DNA of 64,000 bases from Clostridiales bacterium (GTDB lineage Bacteria > Bacillota > Clostridia > Oscillospirales > Oscillospiraceae): assembly GCA_004555205.1 (NCBI GenBank), contig SFIY01000002.1, positions 69,374 through 133,373 of the forward strand, written 5' to 3'. Positions 1-8,315 of the stretch are shown piece after piece (positions within the stretch are counted from its first letter, which is position 1; each line of letters opens with the position of its first letter). The notes beneath the pieces are model-generated. The model saw only the letters and a list, made by a program, of their open reading frames with translations, was not told where the DNA came from and searched no databases. The translations under genes and the position numbers were made by a program.

Positions 1-149
1 CGCTCCGTGGCCAGCTTTTCGATGCCGCGGTGGTTATAGCCGATGGAAACCTCGGCGTCGGTGATCATCTCACCGTCGGTAATGAGCTTTGCGTGGACCG
101 GCTCCTCCAGCGCGGGATGGTACGGGCCGATGGGGATGATATAACTCAT
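1..149 (-). CDS. [NiFe]-hydrogenase / complex I 49-kDa-like large subunit, N-terminus (partial)
   Basis: Only the first 49 codons are inside the window; the gene continues past the left edge. The N-terminus carries the block PIGPYHPALEEP followed by a V.IGYNHRGIEKL stretch, typical of the 49-kDa/NuoD-HycE-EchE family, which forms the [NiFe] active-site subunit of membrane-bound group 4 hydrogenases. The NiFe-binding CxxC motifs are not yet reached, so a true Nuo-type subunit cannot be excluded. The ATG overlaps the TGA of the upstream 30-kDa subunit gene by 4 bp (ATGA), indicating translational coupling. The hypFCDE maturation genes just upstream on the same strand support a NiFe enzyme. Confidence 0.8.
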   Translation of the reverse strand, partial: MSYIIPIGPYHPALEEPVHAKLITDGEMITDAEVSIGYNHRGIEKLATE

Positions 150-535
150 GCTTGTTTCCCTCCCTGTGCCTTATCAATGAGTTCTTTCATGGGGGTCACC
201 AGGATCTGGCCCTGACCGTCCAGCATACTGTCCGCCAGGAACAGACGACGGGAGGTGTCCAGTCCCTCGAAGGTAATGCCCATCAGCTCGTGCAGCTCAC
301 GCTCCGGCCATTCGGCGGCCTTGTCGTAGATCGCTGCGATGCTGGGCAGGCTCTCCGCCGTTTCCACGGTGTAGGACTCCACGTTGCTGCCCACCTCGTA
401 CTCATAGGACACGTTGAAGCCGTTGTCGGTGAGGAATCCGTGGATCATCACCAACCGGCGGCCTTCGTCACGCATCCGCTGCGCCGTGGGCACAATGTCA
501 TCTTTGGTCATGACAATTTTTTCGTAACCCTGCAT
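146..535 (-). CDS. hydrogenase / NADH dehydrogenase 30-kDa-type subunit (NuoC/EchD-like)
   Basis: A protein of about 129 residues of the complex1_30kDa family, the soluble partner of the 49-kDa large subunit. The family-typical segment WPERELHELMGITFEG (compare WxERExxDxxGxxFxGHP) is present around residues 75-90. The start was placed at the internal ATG at 535 rather than at 559: AAAGGAGAG lies just upstream of 535, while the longer start has no ribosome binding site. It is shorter than NuoC and resembles the Ech/group 4 hydrogenase version. It sits between hypE and the large subunit and overlaps the latter by 4 bp. Confidence 0.8.
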   Translation of the reverse strand: MQGYEKIVMTKDDIVPTAQRMRDEGRRLVMIHGFLTDNGFNVSYEYEVGSNVESYTVETAESLPSIAAIYDKAAEWPERELHELMGITFEGLDTSRRLFLADSMLDGQGQILVTPMKELIDKAQGGKQA

Positions 536-572
536 TCTTTTCTCTCCTTTTATCCGCATAATTGCTTATGAT

Positions 573-1574
573 TCAACAAATTCGTGGAAGCTGCGCGCCG
601 CTGAGCTTACTCAGCACCCGCGTACCGCCAAAGGCGGTCTTGAGCACCACCTTGCCGGGGTAACGCGCCGTCACCGTACCGATGACGGCCGCGTTTTCGC
701 CCTCGCCGCATCCGCGCAAAAGCGAAAGCGCCTCCTCCGCCCGGTCCGCCGCCACCACAGCCAGCAGCTTTCCCTCGTTGGCGCAGTAGAGCGGGTCCAA
801 GCCCAAAATTTCGCAGGCGGCATGGACCGACGGGCGGATGGGTAATCCCTTCTCCTCCAGTTCAATGGAAAAGCACCGCTTTTCGGTAAATTCATTCAGC
901 GTGGTGGCCACGCCGCCCCTTGTGGGGTCCCGCAGCACACGCAGATCGTCGCCCAGTTGCCACAGTTTCCCGGCCGCACGGTGCAGCGGCGCACAGTCGG
1001 AGGCAATGGTGCTCTCCAGCAAGTCCGGCTCACGGGCCAGCATCACCGCCGTGCCGTGGTCGCCCACGAAACCGGAAACGATCACCGCGTCGCCCACCTG
1101 TATCCTGTCAGGTGACAGATTCTCCCGGCGCAGGAAGCCCACGCCGGCGGTGTTGATATAGATGCCGTCGCACTTACCCTTTTCCACCACCTTCGTGTCG
1201 CCGGTGACGATCTGCACGCCTGCGTCCTTTGCCGCTTGGGCCACGGAGGCGATGATCGCCTTCAGCTCCGCCGTCGGCAGGCCCTCCTCTATAATAAAGG
1301 ACAGGCTCAGATATTGCGGCTCACCGCCGCACATGGCCACATCGTTCACCGTACCGCACACGGCCAGCTTGCCGATATCGCCGCCGGGGAAAAACCGGGG
1401 ACTGACCACAAAGCTGTCGGTGGAAAACACCAGCTTTTCCTCTCCCAAGAGCACGGCGCCGTCGTCCAACCGGCGCAGCGCCTCGTTTTCCAGCGCCGGC
1501 ACGATCAGCTCATCGATCAGCTCCGCGGTTTTCCTGCCGCCGCTGCCGTAATCCAATGTGATGACCTGATCCAC
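573..1574 (-). CDS. hypE: hydrogenase maturation protein HypE
   Basis: HypE dehydrates a carbamoyl group carried on its C-terminal cysteine to thiocyanate, which becomes the CN ligand of the NiFe site. The 333-residue protein shows the PurM/AIR-synthase fold signatures LDYGSGG near the N-terminus, STDSFVV, GTVNDVAMCGG and DPTRGG, and ends in PRIC, so the essential terminal Cys is present. It starts with GTG at 1574. Its ribosome binding site AAGGAGGTG overlaps the stop codon of hypD, 3 bp upstream, so the two are coupled. It is last of the four hyp genes and is followed after about 40 bp by the hydrogenase subunits. Confidence 0.96.
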   Translation of the reverse strand: MDQVITLDYGSGGRKTAELIDELIVPALENEALRRLDDGAVLLGEEKLVFSTDSFVVSPRFFPGGDIGKLAVCGTVNDVAMCGGEPQYLSLSFIIEEGLPTAELKAIIASVAQAAKDAGVQIVTGDTKVVEKGKCDGIYINTAGVGFLRRENLSPDRIQVGDAVIVSGFVGDHGTAVMLAREPDLLESTIASDCAPLHRAAGKLWQLGDDLRVLRDPTRGGVATTLNEFTEKRCFSIELEEKGLPIRPSVHAACEILGLDPLYCANEGKLLAVVAADRAEEALSLLRGCGEGENAAVIGTVTARYPGKVVLKTAFGGTRVLSKLSGAQLPRIC

Positions 1575-1577
1575 GCC

Positions 1578-2660
1578 TTACACCTCCTTATACTGATAGG
1601 CCGCCGCGCAGGCGCCCTCGCCGGACACCATACACGGGCCCACCGGATTTTCCGGCAGGCACACCGTGCCGAACAGCGGACATTCCCGGGGCGGACAGTA
1701 GCCGGTGATGACCTGACCGCACCGGCAGGCAGAGGGTTTTTCCGCCCTGCCCAGCGGCAGGCCGAACCGCGCCGCCGCGTCAAATTGCCGGTATTCCTCC
1801 CGCAGCGTCAGGCCGCTTCGCGGAATGCTGCCCAGTCCGCGCCATACCGCGTCGCAGGGGGTAAAATATTGCGCCACCGCCTGCCGGGCCAGCGGATTGC
1901 CGTTTGCAGTAACGGCTCTTGTATATTCGTTTTCCAGCGTCGGCTTGCCCTCTGCCAACTGCCGCAGCAGATGATAGACCGACAGCAAAATATCCATAGG
2001 CTCAAAACCGCCGACCACCGCCGCGCGGCCGTATTCCTCCGGCAAGAAGCGGAAGGCCTCGGCGCCGGTGATTACCGCCACATGGCCGGGACAGAGGAAG
2101 CCGTCCACGGCGAAATCCGGCTGGCGCAGCAAGGCACGCAGCGCCGGCTCCACGGTTTTCAAAAGCGGCACAACGGTGAAGTTTTGGATGTTCTTAGCCT
2201 GTGCCTGCGCTATGGCAACGGCTGTGCCCGGCGCGGTGGTTTCAAAGCCCACGCCCAAAAATACCACCTGTTTCCCGGGATACCTCTCCGCCAGCGCCAC
2301 GGCGTCCAGCGGCGAATAGACCATCCTCACCTGTGCGCCCTCCGTACTGCGGCGGCGCAGGCTGTCGCCCCGTCGGCTGCCGGGTACGCGGAGCATATCG
2401 CCGTAGGTGGCGATCATGATGTCCTGCTCGGCAGACAATGCCAAAATCGCGTCAATGTCCGATGCAGGCGTCACGCAAACGGGACAGCCCGGGCCGGACA
2501 AAAGCTCCACATAGGGCGGCAGCATCCGTCGGATGCCGCTGCGGGCAATGGCCACGGTGTGCGTGCCGCACACCTCCATCAGCCGCGCCTTCCCGATGGG
2601 CAGGGCGCGGATGGCCCGGCATACCTGCTCCGCCGTCCAATCGCGCTCAAAGCAGGGCAT
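1578..2660 (-). CDS. hypD: hydrogenase maturation protein HypD
   Basis: HypD is the [4Fe-4S] scaffold that with HypC assembles Fe(CN)2CO. Motifs seen: MEVCGTHT near residue 30, LSGPGCPVCVTP near residue 55, GFETTAPGTA in the middle, and a cysteine-rich C-terminus (CRCGQVI, CPPRECPLFG, NPVGPCMVS) binding the cluster. The start was set at the ATG at 2660 (MPCFERDW), preceded by GCGGAGGTGG. A longer in-frame start reads into hypC and lacks a site. At 360 residues it has the normal family length. It overlaps the end of hypC by 14 bp. Confidence 0.96.
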   Translation of the reverse strand: MPCFERDWTAEQVCRAIRALPIGKARLMEVCGTHTVAIARSGIRRMLPPYVELLSGPGCPVCVTPASDIDAILALSAEQDIMIATYGDMLRVPGSRRGDSLRRRSTEGAQVRMVYSPLDAVALAERYPGKQVVFLGVGFETTAPGTAVAIAQAQAKNIQNFTVVPLLKTVEPALRALLRQPDFAVDGFLCPGHVAVITGAEAFRFLPEEYGRAAVVGGFEPMDILLSVYHLLRQLAEGKPTLENEYTRAVTANGNPLARQAVAQYFTPCDAVWRGLGSIPRSGLTLREEYRQFDAAARFGLPLGRAEKPSACRCGQVITGYCPPRECPLFGTVCLPENPVGPCMVSGEGACAAAYQYKEV

Positions 2661-2868
2661 TTTCCACCTCCGCAAACGCCTGTTGATCCTCCAGCGCCTG
2701 CCGCTCACTCAACCGCTCGATGGCAAAGCCCGCGTGGACGATCACATACTGTCCCACCTGAGGGTCGGGGATGAAATCCACGCGGATCCTGCGGCGGACG
2801 CCCTCCCATTCTCCCACGGCGTCAAGGCCGTTCAATTCCACGATCTTCAGCGGTACTGCCAAGCACAC
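2647..2868 (-). CDS. hypC: hydrogenase maturation chaperone HypC
   Basis: A 73-residue HypC/HupF protein starting MCLAVP, with the essential Cys2 that binds the iron complex, followed by V.VDFIPDPQVGQYVIVHAGFAIE, the conserved OB-fold core. HypC carries the Fe(CN)2CO moiety between HypD and the hydrogenase large subunit. Its first 47 bp overlap the end of hypF in another frame and its last 14 bp overlap hypD, so hypF-C-D are tightly coupled. Confidence 0.95.
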   Translation of the reverse strand: MCLAVPLKIVELNGLDAVGEWEGVRRRIRVDFIPDPQVGQYVIVHAGFAIERLSERQALEDQQAFAEVENALL

Positions 2869-5080
2869 GGACGCCGCCTCCCTTCTTTGCGATAACCAAC
2901 TGCCCCAGGCTCAACCCCTCGTCATTGCAGGAGACGCGGCGGTGCACATAGGGCGTCAGCCCCACCTCACGCAGCCGCCCGGGCAGACGGGCCAGCAGAT
3001 ATTGATTTTGAAATACGCCCCCGGACAGGACGACATTTTGTAAGCCTTTTTCACGGCAGATACGGCAGCTCATCTCCACCGCCGTCTCCACCAGTGTATT
3101 CATAAACCGGGCGGCAATCACGCCGGTTTCGACGCCTGCATCACGCTCCCGGACAACGGCCCGCACCGTCTCGCGCCAGTCGAACACGCCGCCGTCAATG
3201 ACCGCGGGATAACAGCCCTCATCCTCGGCGGCGGCCGCCTCCAGCAGCACCGCCCCCTGTCCCTCATAGGACGCCTCGCGGCGCAGGCCCAGCAGGGCGC
3301 ACACACCGTCGAACAACCGGCCCATGCCGGTGGAAACAGGGCAATTCATGCCCCGCAGGAGCATCCGCTCCCAGACGGGGTCTTCCTCGGCAATCACACC
3401 GGCCTCCCGGGCCAGCACATAGCCGATCCGCCCGATCTCCCGGATGGCCCGTTCACCGCCCAGCAGTGGAATGGGGCGAATGGACCCGGCTCGTTCAACG
3501 CTTTTCTCGTCGCCCGCAAGAAATTCGCCGCCCCAGAGGGTACCGTCGTCACCGAGGCCGGTGCCGTCCCAGATAATGCCCAGACACTTCCCCGTCAGGC
3601 GGTTATCCGCCATGCAGGAGACCATATGTGCATGGTGATGCTGTACGGCCACAAGGGGAATCCCCTCGCGCCGGCAGCGGTCATAGGCATAGCGGCCGGA
3701 GAGATAGTCGGGGTGCCGGTCACAGACCAGCAGCGCCGGCTGCACATCAAACAGCTTTTCAAAATGCCGGATCTGCTGTTCATAGTGGGCCAGCGTTTCG
3801 GCGTTTTTCAAGTCCCCGATATGGGGGCCGGGAAACACGTCGCTGCCCCGGCTCAGGCAGAAAGAGGCCTTCTGCTCGGCGCCGCAGGCCAGCACGGCCG
3901 CACCGCCCACATCAACGGACACGGGATAGGGCACATAGCCGCGGCTGCGGCGGGCGAAGTATTCGCGCCCCTCATAGACCCACAGCAGGGAATCGTCACA
4001 GCGGCTCTCAATGGGCCGGTTGTGGAGCAAAAAGCCGTCCGCCACGCCCTGCAGGGCGGTCACGGCCTCCTCGTTATCCTTGATAATCGGCAGGTCCGAC
4101 AAATTGGCGCTGGTCATCACCAGTGCCTCAAGGGGCTTGAGCAGCAGATGGTGCAGCGGTGTATACGGCAGCATCACGCCCAGATAGCCGTTATCGGTCA
4201 GGTGCGCCATATCGCCGCGCTTTTTCAGCAGCGTGATCGGCCGTCGGGGCGAGGTCAAAACCGCCGCCTCGTCACGGCCAACAGCGCAAAATTTTTTGGC
4301 CGCGGCCAGATCGCGGCACATGATCGCCAGCGGCTTTTCCTCCCGGTGCTTGCGCAAGCGCAGGCGCTGCACGGCCTGCTCGTCGTCGCTTCGGCAGCTC
4401 AGGTGGAAGCCGCCCAAGCCCTTCACGGCTACGATGCCGCCCTTTTGCAGCGTTTCCACCGCCAGCGCAAGCGCATCGCCCTGCACCTGCCGACCCCTTG
4501 CGTCGCAGTAGGATAGCTGCGGACCGCAGTCGCCGCAGCAGGTAGGCTGGGCATGATAGCGGCGATCTTCAATATCGTGATATTCCCGGCGGCACACCGG
4601 ACACATGGCAAAATCGTCCATGGTGGTGTTGGGCCGGTCATAGGGTACATCCCGGATGATGGTAAAACGCGGACCGCAATTGGTGCAGTTCAAAAACGGA
4701 TAGCCGTATCGGCGGTCGTTTTTATCCGTCAGCTCCCGCAGGCAGTCGGGGCAGGTGGCAATATCGGGCGAGATCAGCGTGCGCCGCTGCGGCTGCGCCG
4801 TGCTTTGGATAATCGCAAAGCCGTCCACGCCCTCCGCTTCGTCCCATCGGGTGATCTCCACCGATTCCACCATGGCAAGGGGCGGATACTCACTGCGCAG
4901 CATCTGCGCAAATGACGCCAGCGCCTCCCGCGTTCCCTCCAGCGTGATCTCCACGCCGCGGCCGGTATTTTTCACCCAACCGCACAGTCCGGCACGCCGC
5001 ACCTGCCGATGGATAAAGGGCCGATACCCCACTCCCTGCACGATGCCGCGCACTTCAATTGTTGCGCGTACCGAACTCAT
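2822..5080 (-). CDS. hypF: carbamoyltransferase HypF
   Basis: HypF makes carbamoyl-adenylate from carbamoyl phosphate and transfers the carbamoyl group to HypE. Domains in order: acylphosphatase (GIVQGVGYRPF, residues ~5-90), two zinc-finger CxxC pairs (CPDC..CTNC and CPVC..CGDC, ~105-185), YrdC-like domain (~200-380) and a Kae1-like carbamoyltransferase domain with HHHAHMVS and VLSGGVFQN (~390-740). The start was set at the ATG at 5080, which follows CGAGGGAGAAAC; an ATG 33 bp further upstream has no good site. At 752 residues it is full length. It is first in the hyp operon, behind a predicted promoter and Rex-like operator at 5126-5183. Confidence 0.96.
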   Translation of the reverse strand: MSSVRATIEVRGIVQGVGYRPFIHRQVRRAGLCGWVKNTGRGVEITLEGTREALASFAQMLRSEYPPLAMVESVEITRWDEAEGVDGFAIIQSTAQPQRRTLISPDIATCPDCLRELTDKNDRRYGYPFLNCTNCGPRFTIIRDVPYDRPNTTMDDFAMCPVCRREYHDIEDRRYHAQPTCCGDCGPQLSYCDARGRQVQGDALALAVETLQKGGIVAVKGLGGFHLSCRSDDEQAVQRLRLRKHREEKPLAIMCRDLAAAKKFCAVGRDEAAVLTSPRRPITLLKKRGDMAHLTDNGYLGVMLPYTPLHHLLLKPLEALVMTSANLSDLPIIKDNEEAVTALQGVADGFLLHNRPIESRCDDSLLWVYEGREYFARRSRGYVPYPVSVDVGGAAVLACGAEQKASFCLSRGSDVFPGPHIGDLKNAETLAHYEQQIRHFEKLFDVQPALLVCDRHPDYLSGRYAYDRCRREGIPLVAVQHHHAHMVSCMADNRLTGKCLGIIWDGTGLGDDGTLWGGEFLAGDEKSVERAGSIRPIPLLGGERAIREIGRIGYVLAREAGVIAEEDPVWERMLLRGMNCPVSTGMGRLFDGVCALLGLRREASYEGQGAVLLEAAAAEDEGCYPAVIDGGVFDWRETVRAVVRERDAGVETGVIAARFMNTLVETAVEMSCRICREKGLQNVVLSGGVFQNQYLLARLPGRLREVGLTPYVHRRVSCNDEGLSLGQLVIAKKGGGVRVLGSTAEDRGIERP

Positions 5081-5125
5081 GTTTCTCCCTCGTTTTCCTG
5101 TTCCTTCATGCACGGATTTTCGCTA

Positions 5126-5143
5126 TTGTTAAATATGTAACAA
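5126..5143 (-). promoter_or_regulatory. Rex-like operator upstream of hypF
   Basis: The site reads TTGTTAAATATGTAACAA. The clostridial Rex consensus known from the family is TTGTTAA-N4-TTAACAA; only one base differs. It begins about 5 bp after the start predicted from the promoter at 5155-5183, a position suited to repression. Rex senses NADH/NAD+. No rex gene is in the window, so regulator identity is inferred from the motif. Confidence 0.65.
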
Positions 5144-5154
5144 CATCCGGCTAT

Positions 5155-5183
5155 ACTCTACCACAGAACACAAATCCTTGCAA
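5155..5183 (-). promoter_or_regulatory. predicted sigma-A promoter of the hyp operon
   Basis: On the minus strand TTGCAA (-35), a 17-bp spacer and TAGAGT (-10). Both boxes are imperfect, but the spacing is ideal and the Rex-like palindrome follows immediately downstream. The 5081-5382 stretch otherwise holds only AT-rich sequence and the hairpin at 5311-5340. Confidence 0.5.
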
Positions 5184-5310
5184 CAACGAATTAAAAAAAT
5201 TTATCGTCCTTTTATGCTTTTCTGCATCCTGACGAAATTTTTCCATTTTTTTTGTGCATTATCTCTCAATAACATACGCTTTTTTTAGGACAACAGAAGA
5301 CAGCGGGGAA

Positions 5311-5340
5311 AGAGCGGTGAGAAAATTTTCTCACCGCTCT
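5311..5340 (-). terminator. palindromic hairpin after the ABC uptake operon
   Basis: A perfect inverted repeat (AGAGCGGTGAGAAAA / TTTTCTCACCGCTCT, arms 15 bp) 43 bp beyond the ATPase stop codon. The U-tract on the minus strand is short (TTT then CCCC) and longer on the plus strand, so termination may be bidirectional or only partial. Confidence 0.5.
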
Positions 5341-5382
5341 TTTAGTTTCTCTATAGGATATTTTATGCCGCAATATTTCGTC

Positions 5383-5958
5383 TCAATCAATTGCTGCCTG
5401 CCAGGCAACCTTTTTTGCGCGCAAAAACGCGGCGTCGGCGGCATCGTGGCCGGTCATCACCAGCGTTTTTCCCCTTGCCGCCTCATCAATGGCCTGCAGG
5501 CAGATTGTTTTGGCCTGCGCGTCCAGTCCGGTCAGCGGCTCGTCCAGCACCAGCACATCGCAGTCGTGGCACAGCGCCCTTGCCAGGGCCACGCGGCGCT
5601 TCATGCCGCCGGAGAGCCGGTCAGGTTTGTCGTCTGCCGCCTCGCCCAGACCCAGCCGCCGAAGCATGGCGCGGGCCGACGCGTCATCGGAAAACAGGGC
5701 CACATTCTCCGCCGCCGTTTTCCACGGCAGCAGGCGGTCTTCCTGAAACACGGCGGAAAAGCGCAGCCCTTCGGTACCTGTGATGCGGCCCTTGCGGGGT
5801 TTTTCCAGCCCCATCAGCAAGCGCAGCATCGTGGTCTTACCGCCGCCGGAGGGCGCCCAAAGGCAAAGCCGCGCGCCGTCGGGGATTGTCAGGCTCACAT
5901 CCTGCAGCACATCCCTGCCCGCACCGTAGCCAAAATACACGGAATCAAACCGAATCAC
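5383..5958 (-). CDS. ABC transporter ATP-binding protein (SsuB/TauB type)
   Basis: A 191-residue cytoplasmic ATPase of the nitrate/sulfonate/taurine uptake family. Walker A is APSGGGKTT (first Gly replaced by Ala), the Q-loop is FQEDRLLPW, the signature is LSGGMKRR, Walker B is VLVLDEPLTGLD and the H-loop is MTGHD. It is shorter than typical SsuB (about 250 residues), lacking C-terminal extension. It overlaps the permease gene by 14 bp and closes the regulator-lipoprotein-permease-ATPase operon. The substrate cannot be read from the sequence. Confidence 0.9.
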   Translation of the reverse strand: MIRFDSVYFGYGAGRDVLQDVSLTIPDGARLCLWAPSGGGKTTMLRLLMGLEKPRKGRITGTEGLRFSAVFQEDRLLPWKTAAENVALFSDDASARAMLRRLGLGEAADDKPDRLSGGMKRRVALARALCHDCDVLVLDEPLTGLDAQAKTICLQAIDEAARGKTLVMTGHDAADAAFLRAKKVAWQAAID

Positions 5959-6712
5959 GACCTCCGCCTCCCTTCGTCAAGCCCTTGGCCAGCGCCTGCA
6001 GCGCGGCGCTGCACAGGACGATTACCAGCGTCAGGGCAAATACCTCGTCGTAATCCACCGCGTTCTTCCCCGCCCACAGCAGGCTGCCGAGGGACATCTC
6101 GCTGCGGCAGATAACCTCCGCCGCCACGCCGGATTTCCACGCAAAGCCCAGACCGGCCGCCGAAGCGGCACTGAAACAGGGCCGCAGGCCCGGCAGGGTG
6201 ATTTGGCGAAAGAGCTCACTGCCCCTCATGCCGAACACTTTGGCCATCTCGCGCAGCGAGCCATCCAGCGCACGGATGCCGCTTTCCACATGGGCCCAGA
6301 CCAGCGGATACACCGTCAAAAACACCACGCAGCTTGGCAGCATACTGCGCCTGACCCACAAAAACAGCAGAATCGTGAAGCTGGCCACGGGAATGGCGCG
6401 GATCAACTGCAGCAGCGGCGCCGTCAGGGCGGCAAAGACGCGGGATCGGGCACAGAGCAGGGCACTGAGGGTACCGGCCAGCAGCGCCAGCACAAAGCCC
6501 ACGGCAATGCGCAGCAGCGACGCGCCTACCGTAAGGTAAAAGCGTCCCTGTCCCATGAGCTGTCCCAGCGCCTGCACCGTGGAGACCGGCGTAGGGAGCG
6601 GCAGCAGCAGCGTGCGGTTGGCCAGCATGGCGCCCACCTGCCATACCGCCAGCCAGAACAGCACCGCCAGCGCGTTTTTTACGCCCTTATGCGCCATAGT
6701 AGAAGCCGTCAT
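5945..6712 (-). CDS. ABC transporter permease (SsuC/TauC type)
   Basis: A 255-residue BPD_transp_1 permease with about six hydrophobic segments. The EAA-type loop MAKVFGMRGSELFRQITLPG lies around residues 155-175, and F.WKSGVAAEVICRS near residue 190 is typical of sulfonate/nitrate/taurine permeases. The start at 6712 lies inside the end of the lipoprotein gene (26-bp overlap); a second ATG 18 bp downstream would leave 8 bp of overlap. Neither has a strong ribosome site, so translation is probably coupled. Confidence 0.88.
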   Translation of the reverse strand: MTASTMAHKGVKNALAVLFWLAVWQVGAMLANRTLLLPLPTPVSTVQALGQLMGQGRFYLTVGASLLRIAVGFVLALLAGTLSALLCARSRVFAALTAPLLQLIRAIPVASFTILLFLWVRRSMLPSCVVFLTVYPLVWAHVESGIRALDGSLREMAKVFGMRGSELFRQITLPGLRPCFSAASAAGLGFAWKSGVAAEVICRSEMSLGSLLWAGKNAVDYDEVFALTLVIVLCSAALQALAKGLTKGGGGRDSV

Positions 6713-7661
6713 CGGGCAGCTTGCCGCCTACGCTCTTGGGGTTGGCATCGAACATCACCTGCAGATAGCCGCCAAGCTGCGCCTTCATAGCGCTGCCGGA
6801 GACAAAGGTCAGGCCGCAGTGGGGGATAGCCTGTTCCGCCAGCGACGCCTTGGGCAGCAGTCCGTACCGCTCGCACAGCACGGCGGTGGCGGCGGCATCG
6901 CTCTGCGCGGCCTCGATGGAGGCGGCATACTCACGCAGGAAGGTATCCACCGCGCCCTGATGCTCGGCCAAAAATGCGCTGCGCACGATGACGCAGCCCA
7001 TCATCAGCGTGCTCTCGCCGCCGGACACCCTGTTCCACTCCTCGGTCATGTCCAGACAAAGGCGGCTGCCCTCGTATTGCATCAGCATGGCGGTGGCGGC
7101 CGGCTGCGGCGCCATGATGACGGCATCCGGCTCACTCTGCCACACGCCCATCAGCTCGCTTCCGTCACCTACAAAGCGCAATGTCACATCCCTGTCGGGG
7201 TCCAGACCGTTTTCACGGAGCACATAGCGCAGGATGTATTCGGGATTGGCGCCCTGACCGATGGAATAGACGGTCCTGCCCTTCAAATCGGCAGCGGAGG
7301 CGAGAGCCTCACCGGAGGTGAGCAGGCTCAGCACGCCCAGCGTATTGACCGCCAGCACCGTCACGCCGCCCTGTGTCTTTTGATAGAGCGCGGCGGCCAT
7401 GTTGGTGGCCACGGCGGCCATGTCCGCCTCGCCCCTGGCAATGGCCGCCACCACCTCATCGTTGCTGCCGGCCATGGTAAAGTGATAGGTGTTTTCCGTC
7501 TCACCGGCATCGCTCTTGGCCCACAGATTCATAGCGCCCACACCGGTCGGACCGGCCAGCACATACACATTCATTTCCGCGGTTTCCCTACCCTGCTCAC
7601 CGCAGGCGGTCAGAGAAAAGGCCATGGCCAGGGCCAACAGCCAACTGACAAGTTTCTTCAT
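6687..7661 (-). CDS. NMT1/SsuA-like substrate-binding lipoprotein
   Basis: A 324-residue extracytoplasmic binding protein with a lipoprotein signal peptide (positively charged start, hydrophobic core, lipobox LTAC with Cys20). The fold signature is of the NMT1/THI5/SsuA type: GPTGVGAMNLWAKS near residue 40, ARGEADMAAVATNMAA near 80, and a long helical C-terminal domain. These proteins bind small organic molecules such as sulfonates, taurine or thiamine precursors. No feature fixes the ligand here. The ATG overlaps the stop of the Crp-family regulator by 4 bp, so regulator and transporter are made together. Confidence 0.88.
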   Translation of the reverse strand: MKKLVSWLLALAMAFSLTACGEQGRETAEMNVYVLAGPTGVGAMNLWAKSDAGETENTYHFTMAGSNDEVVAAIARGEADMAAVATNMAAALYQKTQGGVTVLAVNTLGVLSLLTSGEALASAADLKGRTVYSIGQGANPEYILRYVLRENGLDPDRDVTLRFVGDGSELMGVWQSEPDAVIMAPQPAATAMLMQYEGSRLCLDMTEEWNRVSGGESTLMMGCVIVRSAFLAEHQGAVDTFLREYAASIEAAQSDAAATAVLCERYGLLPKASLAEQAIPHCGLTFVSGSAMKAQLGGYLQVMFDANPKSVGGKLPDDGFYYGA

Positions 7662-8275
7662 CGTATCACACGCACCTTTCCGTCCTTACGGACCAACAGA
7701 TTTTGCTTCTCCAGCTCGTCAAACGCACGGTACAGGCTGGTACGGCCCATATTCAGCGCCGCCGCCAGCTTCGTCATGGACAGCTTGGGCAATGCGCCGT
7801 CTCCGTCGCCGTTGGCGCACAGCCAGCTATACAGTTTGCCCGATGCACCCTCGCAGGTATACACGGCAATCTTGCCGTTTAAAAACCGCACCCGGTCGGT
7901 GAGAAACGCCATATAATTCAGCGCCATCTGCGGCTCGGCCAAAAACCACGCCCGCAGCGTATCCTCCGGCAAAAACTGCACCCGGCAATCGGCGGCGGCA
8001 CGCACCCGGGCCACATACGCCTTGCCGCCGAACAGCGCCGCCGCGCCGAACACCGCGCCCGGCCCGAAAGCGTTCAGCACCGCACTGTCGCGCCGTGCCG
8101 CCACCGCCTCTGCCCTGCCCTGCAGCACCACGCCCAGCGCCTTGGGATAGTCGTCGGGCGCATAGATGCTCTCGCCCCTGGCAAAGCTCACCGGGGCCGG
8201 CAGCTGCGTCAGATCCGGCAGCCGCGTCAGGTTTTGAAAGAGGAACAGTCCCTCCATGATCCTTTGCTCGTCCAT
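7658..8275 (-). CDS. Crp/Fnr-family transcriptional regulator
   Basis: A 205-residue protein with an N-terminal cyclic-nucleotide-binding-like sensor domain (~20-120), a long dimer helix and a C-terminal winged helix (LSMTKLAAALNMGRTSLYRAFDEL is the HTH). There is no N-terminal Fnr-type Cys cluster, so oxygen sensing by Fe-S is unlikely. The start was set at the ATG at 8275, preceded by CGAGGTGCCGAT; the longer frame reads through the promoter. It is first in the transporter operon. The palindrome at 8291-8306 is probably its own binding site. Confidence 0.88.
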   Translation of the reverse strand: MDEQRIMEGLFLFQNLTRLPDLTQLPAPVSFARGESIYAPDDYPKALGVVLQGRAEAVAARRDSAVLNAFGPGAVFGAAALFGGKAYVARVRAAADCRVQFLPEDTLRAWFLAEPQMALNYMAFLTDRVRFLNGKIAVYTCEGASGKLYSWLCANGDGDGALPKLSMTKLAAALNMGRTSLYRAFDELEKQNLLVRKDGKVRVIR

Positions 8276-8290
8276 ATCGGCACCTCGTTT

Positions 8291-8306
8291 TGTTCCATTT
8301 GGAACA
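8291..8306 (-). promoter_or_regulatory. perfect palindromic operator TGTTCC-N4-GGAACA
   Basis: A 16-bp perfect inverted repeat (6-4-6), the half-site spacing used by Fnr-type proteins. It starts about 3 bp after the predicted transcription start and 16 bp before the regulator ATG. The position suits autorepression by the Crp-family protein encoded directly downstream. Confidence 0.7.
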
Positions 8307-8315
8307 TTTTTTGAG

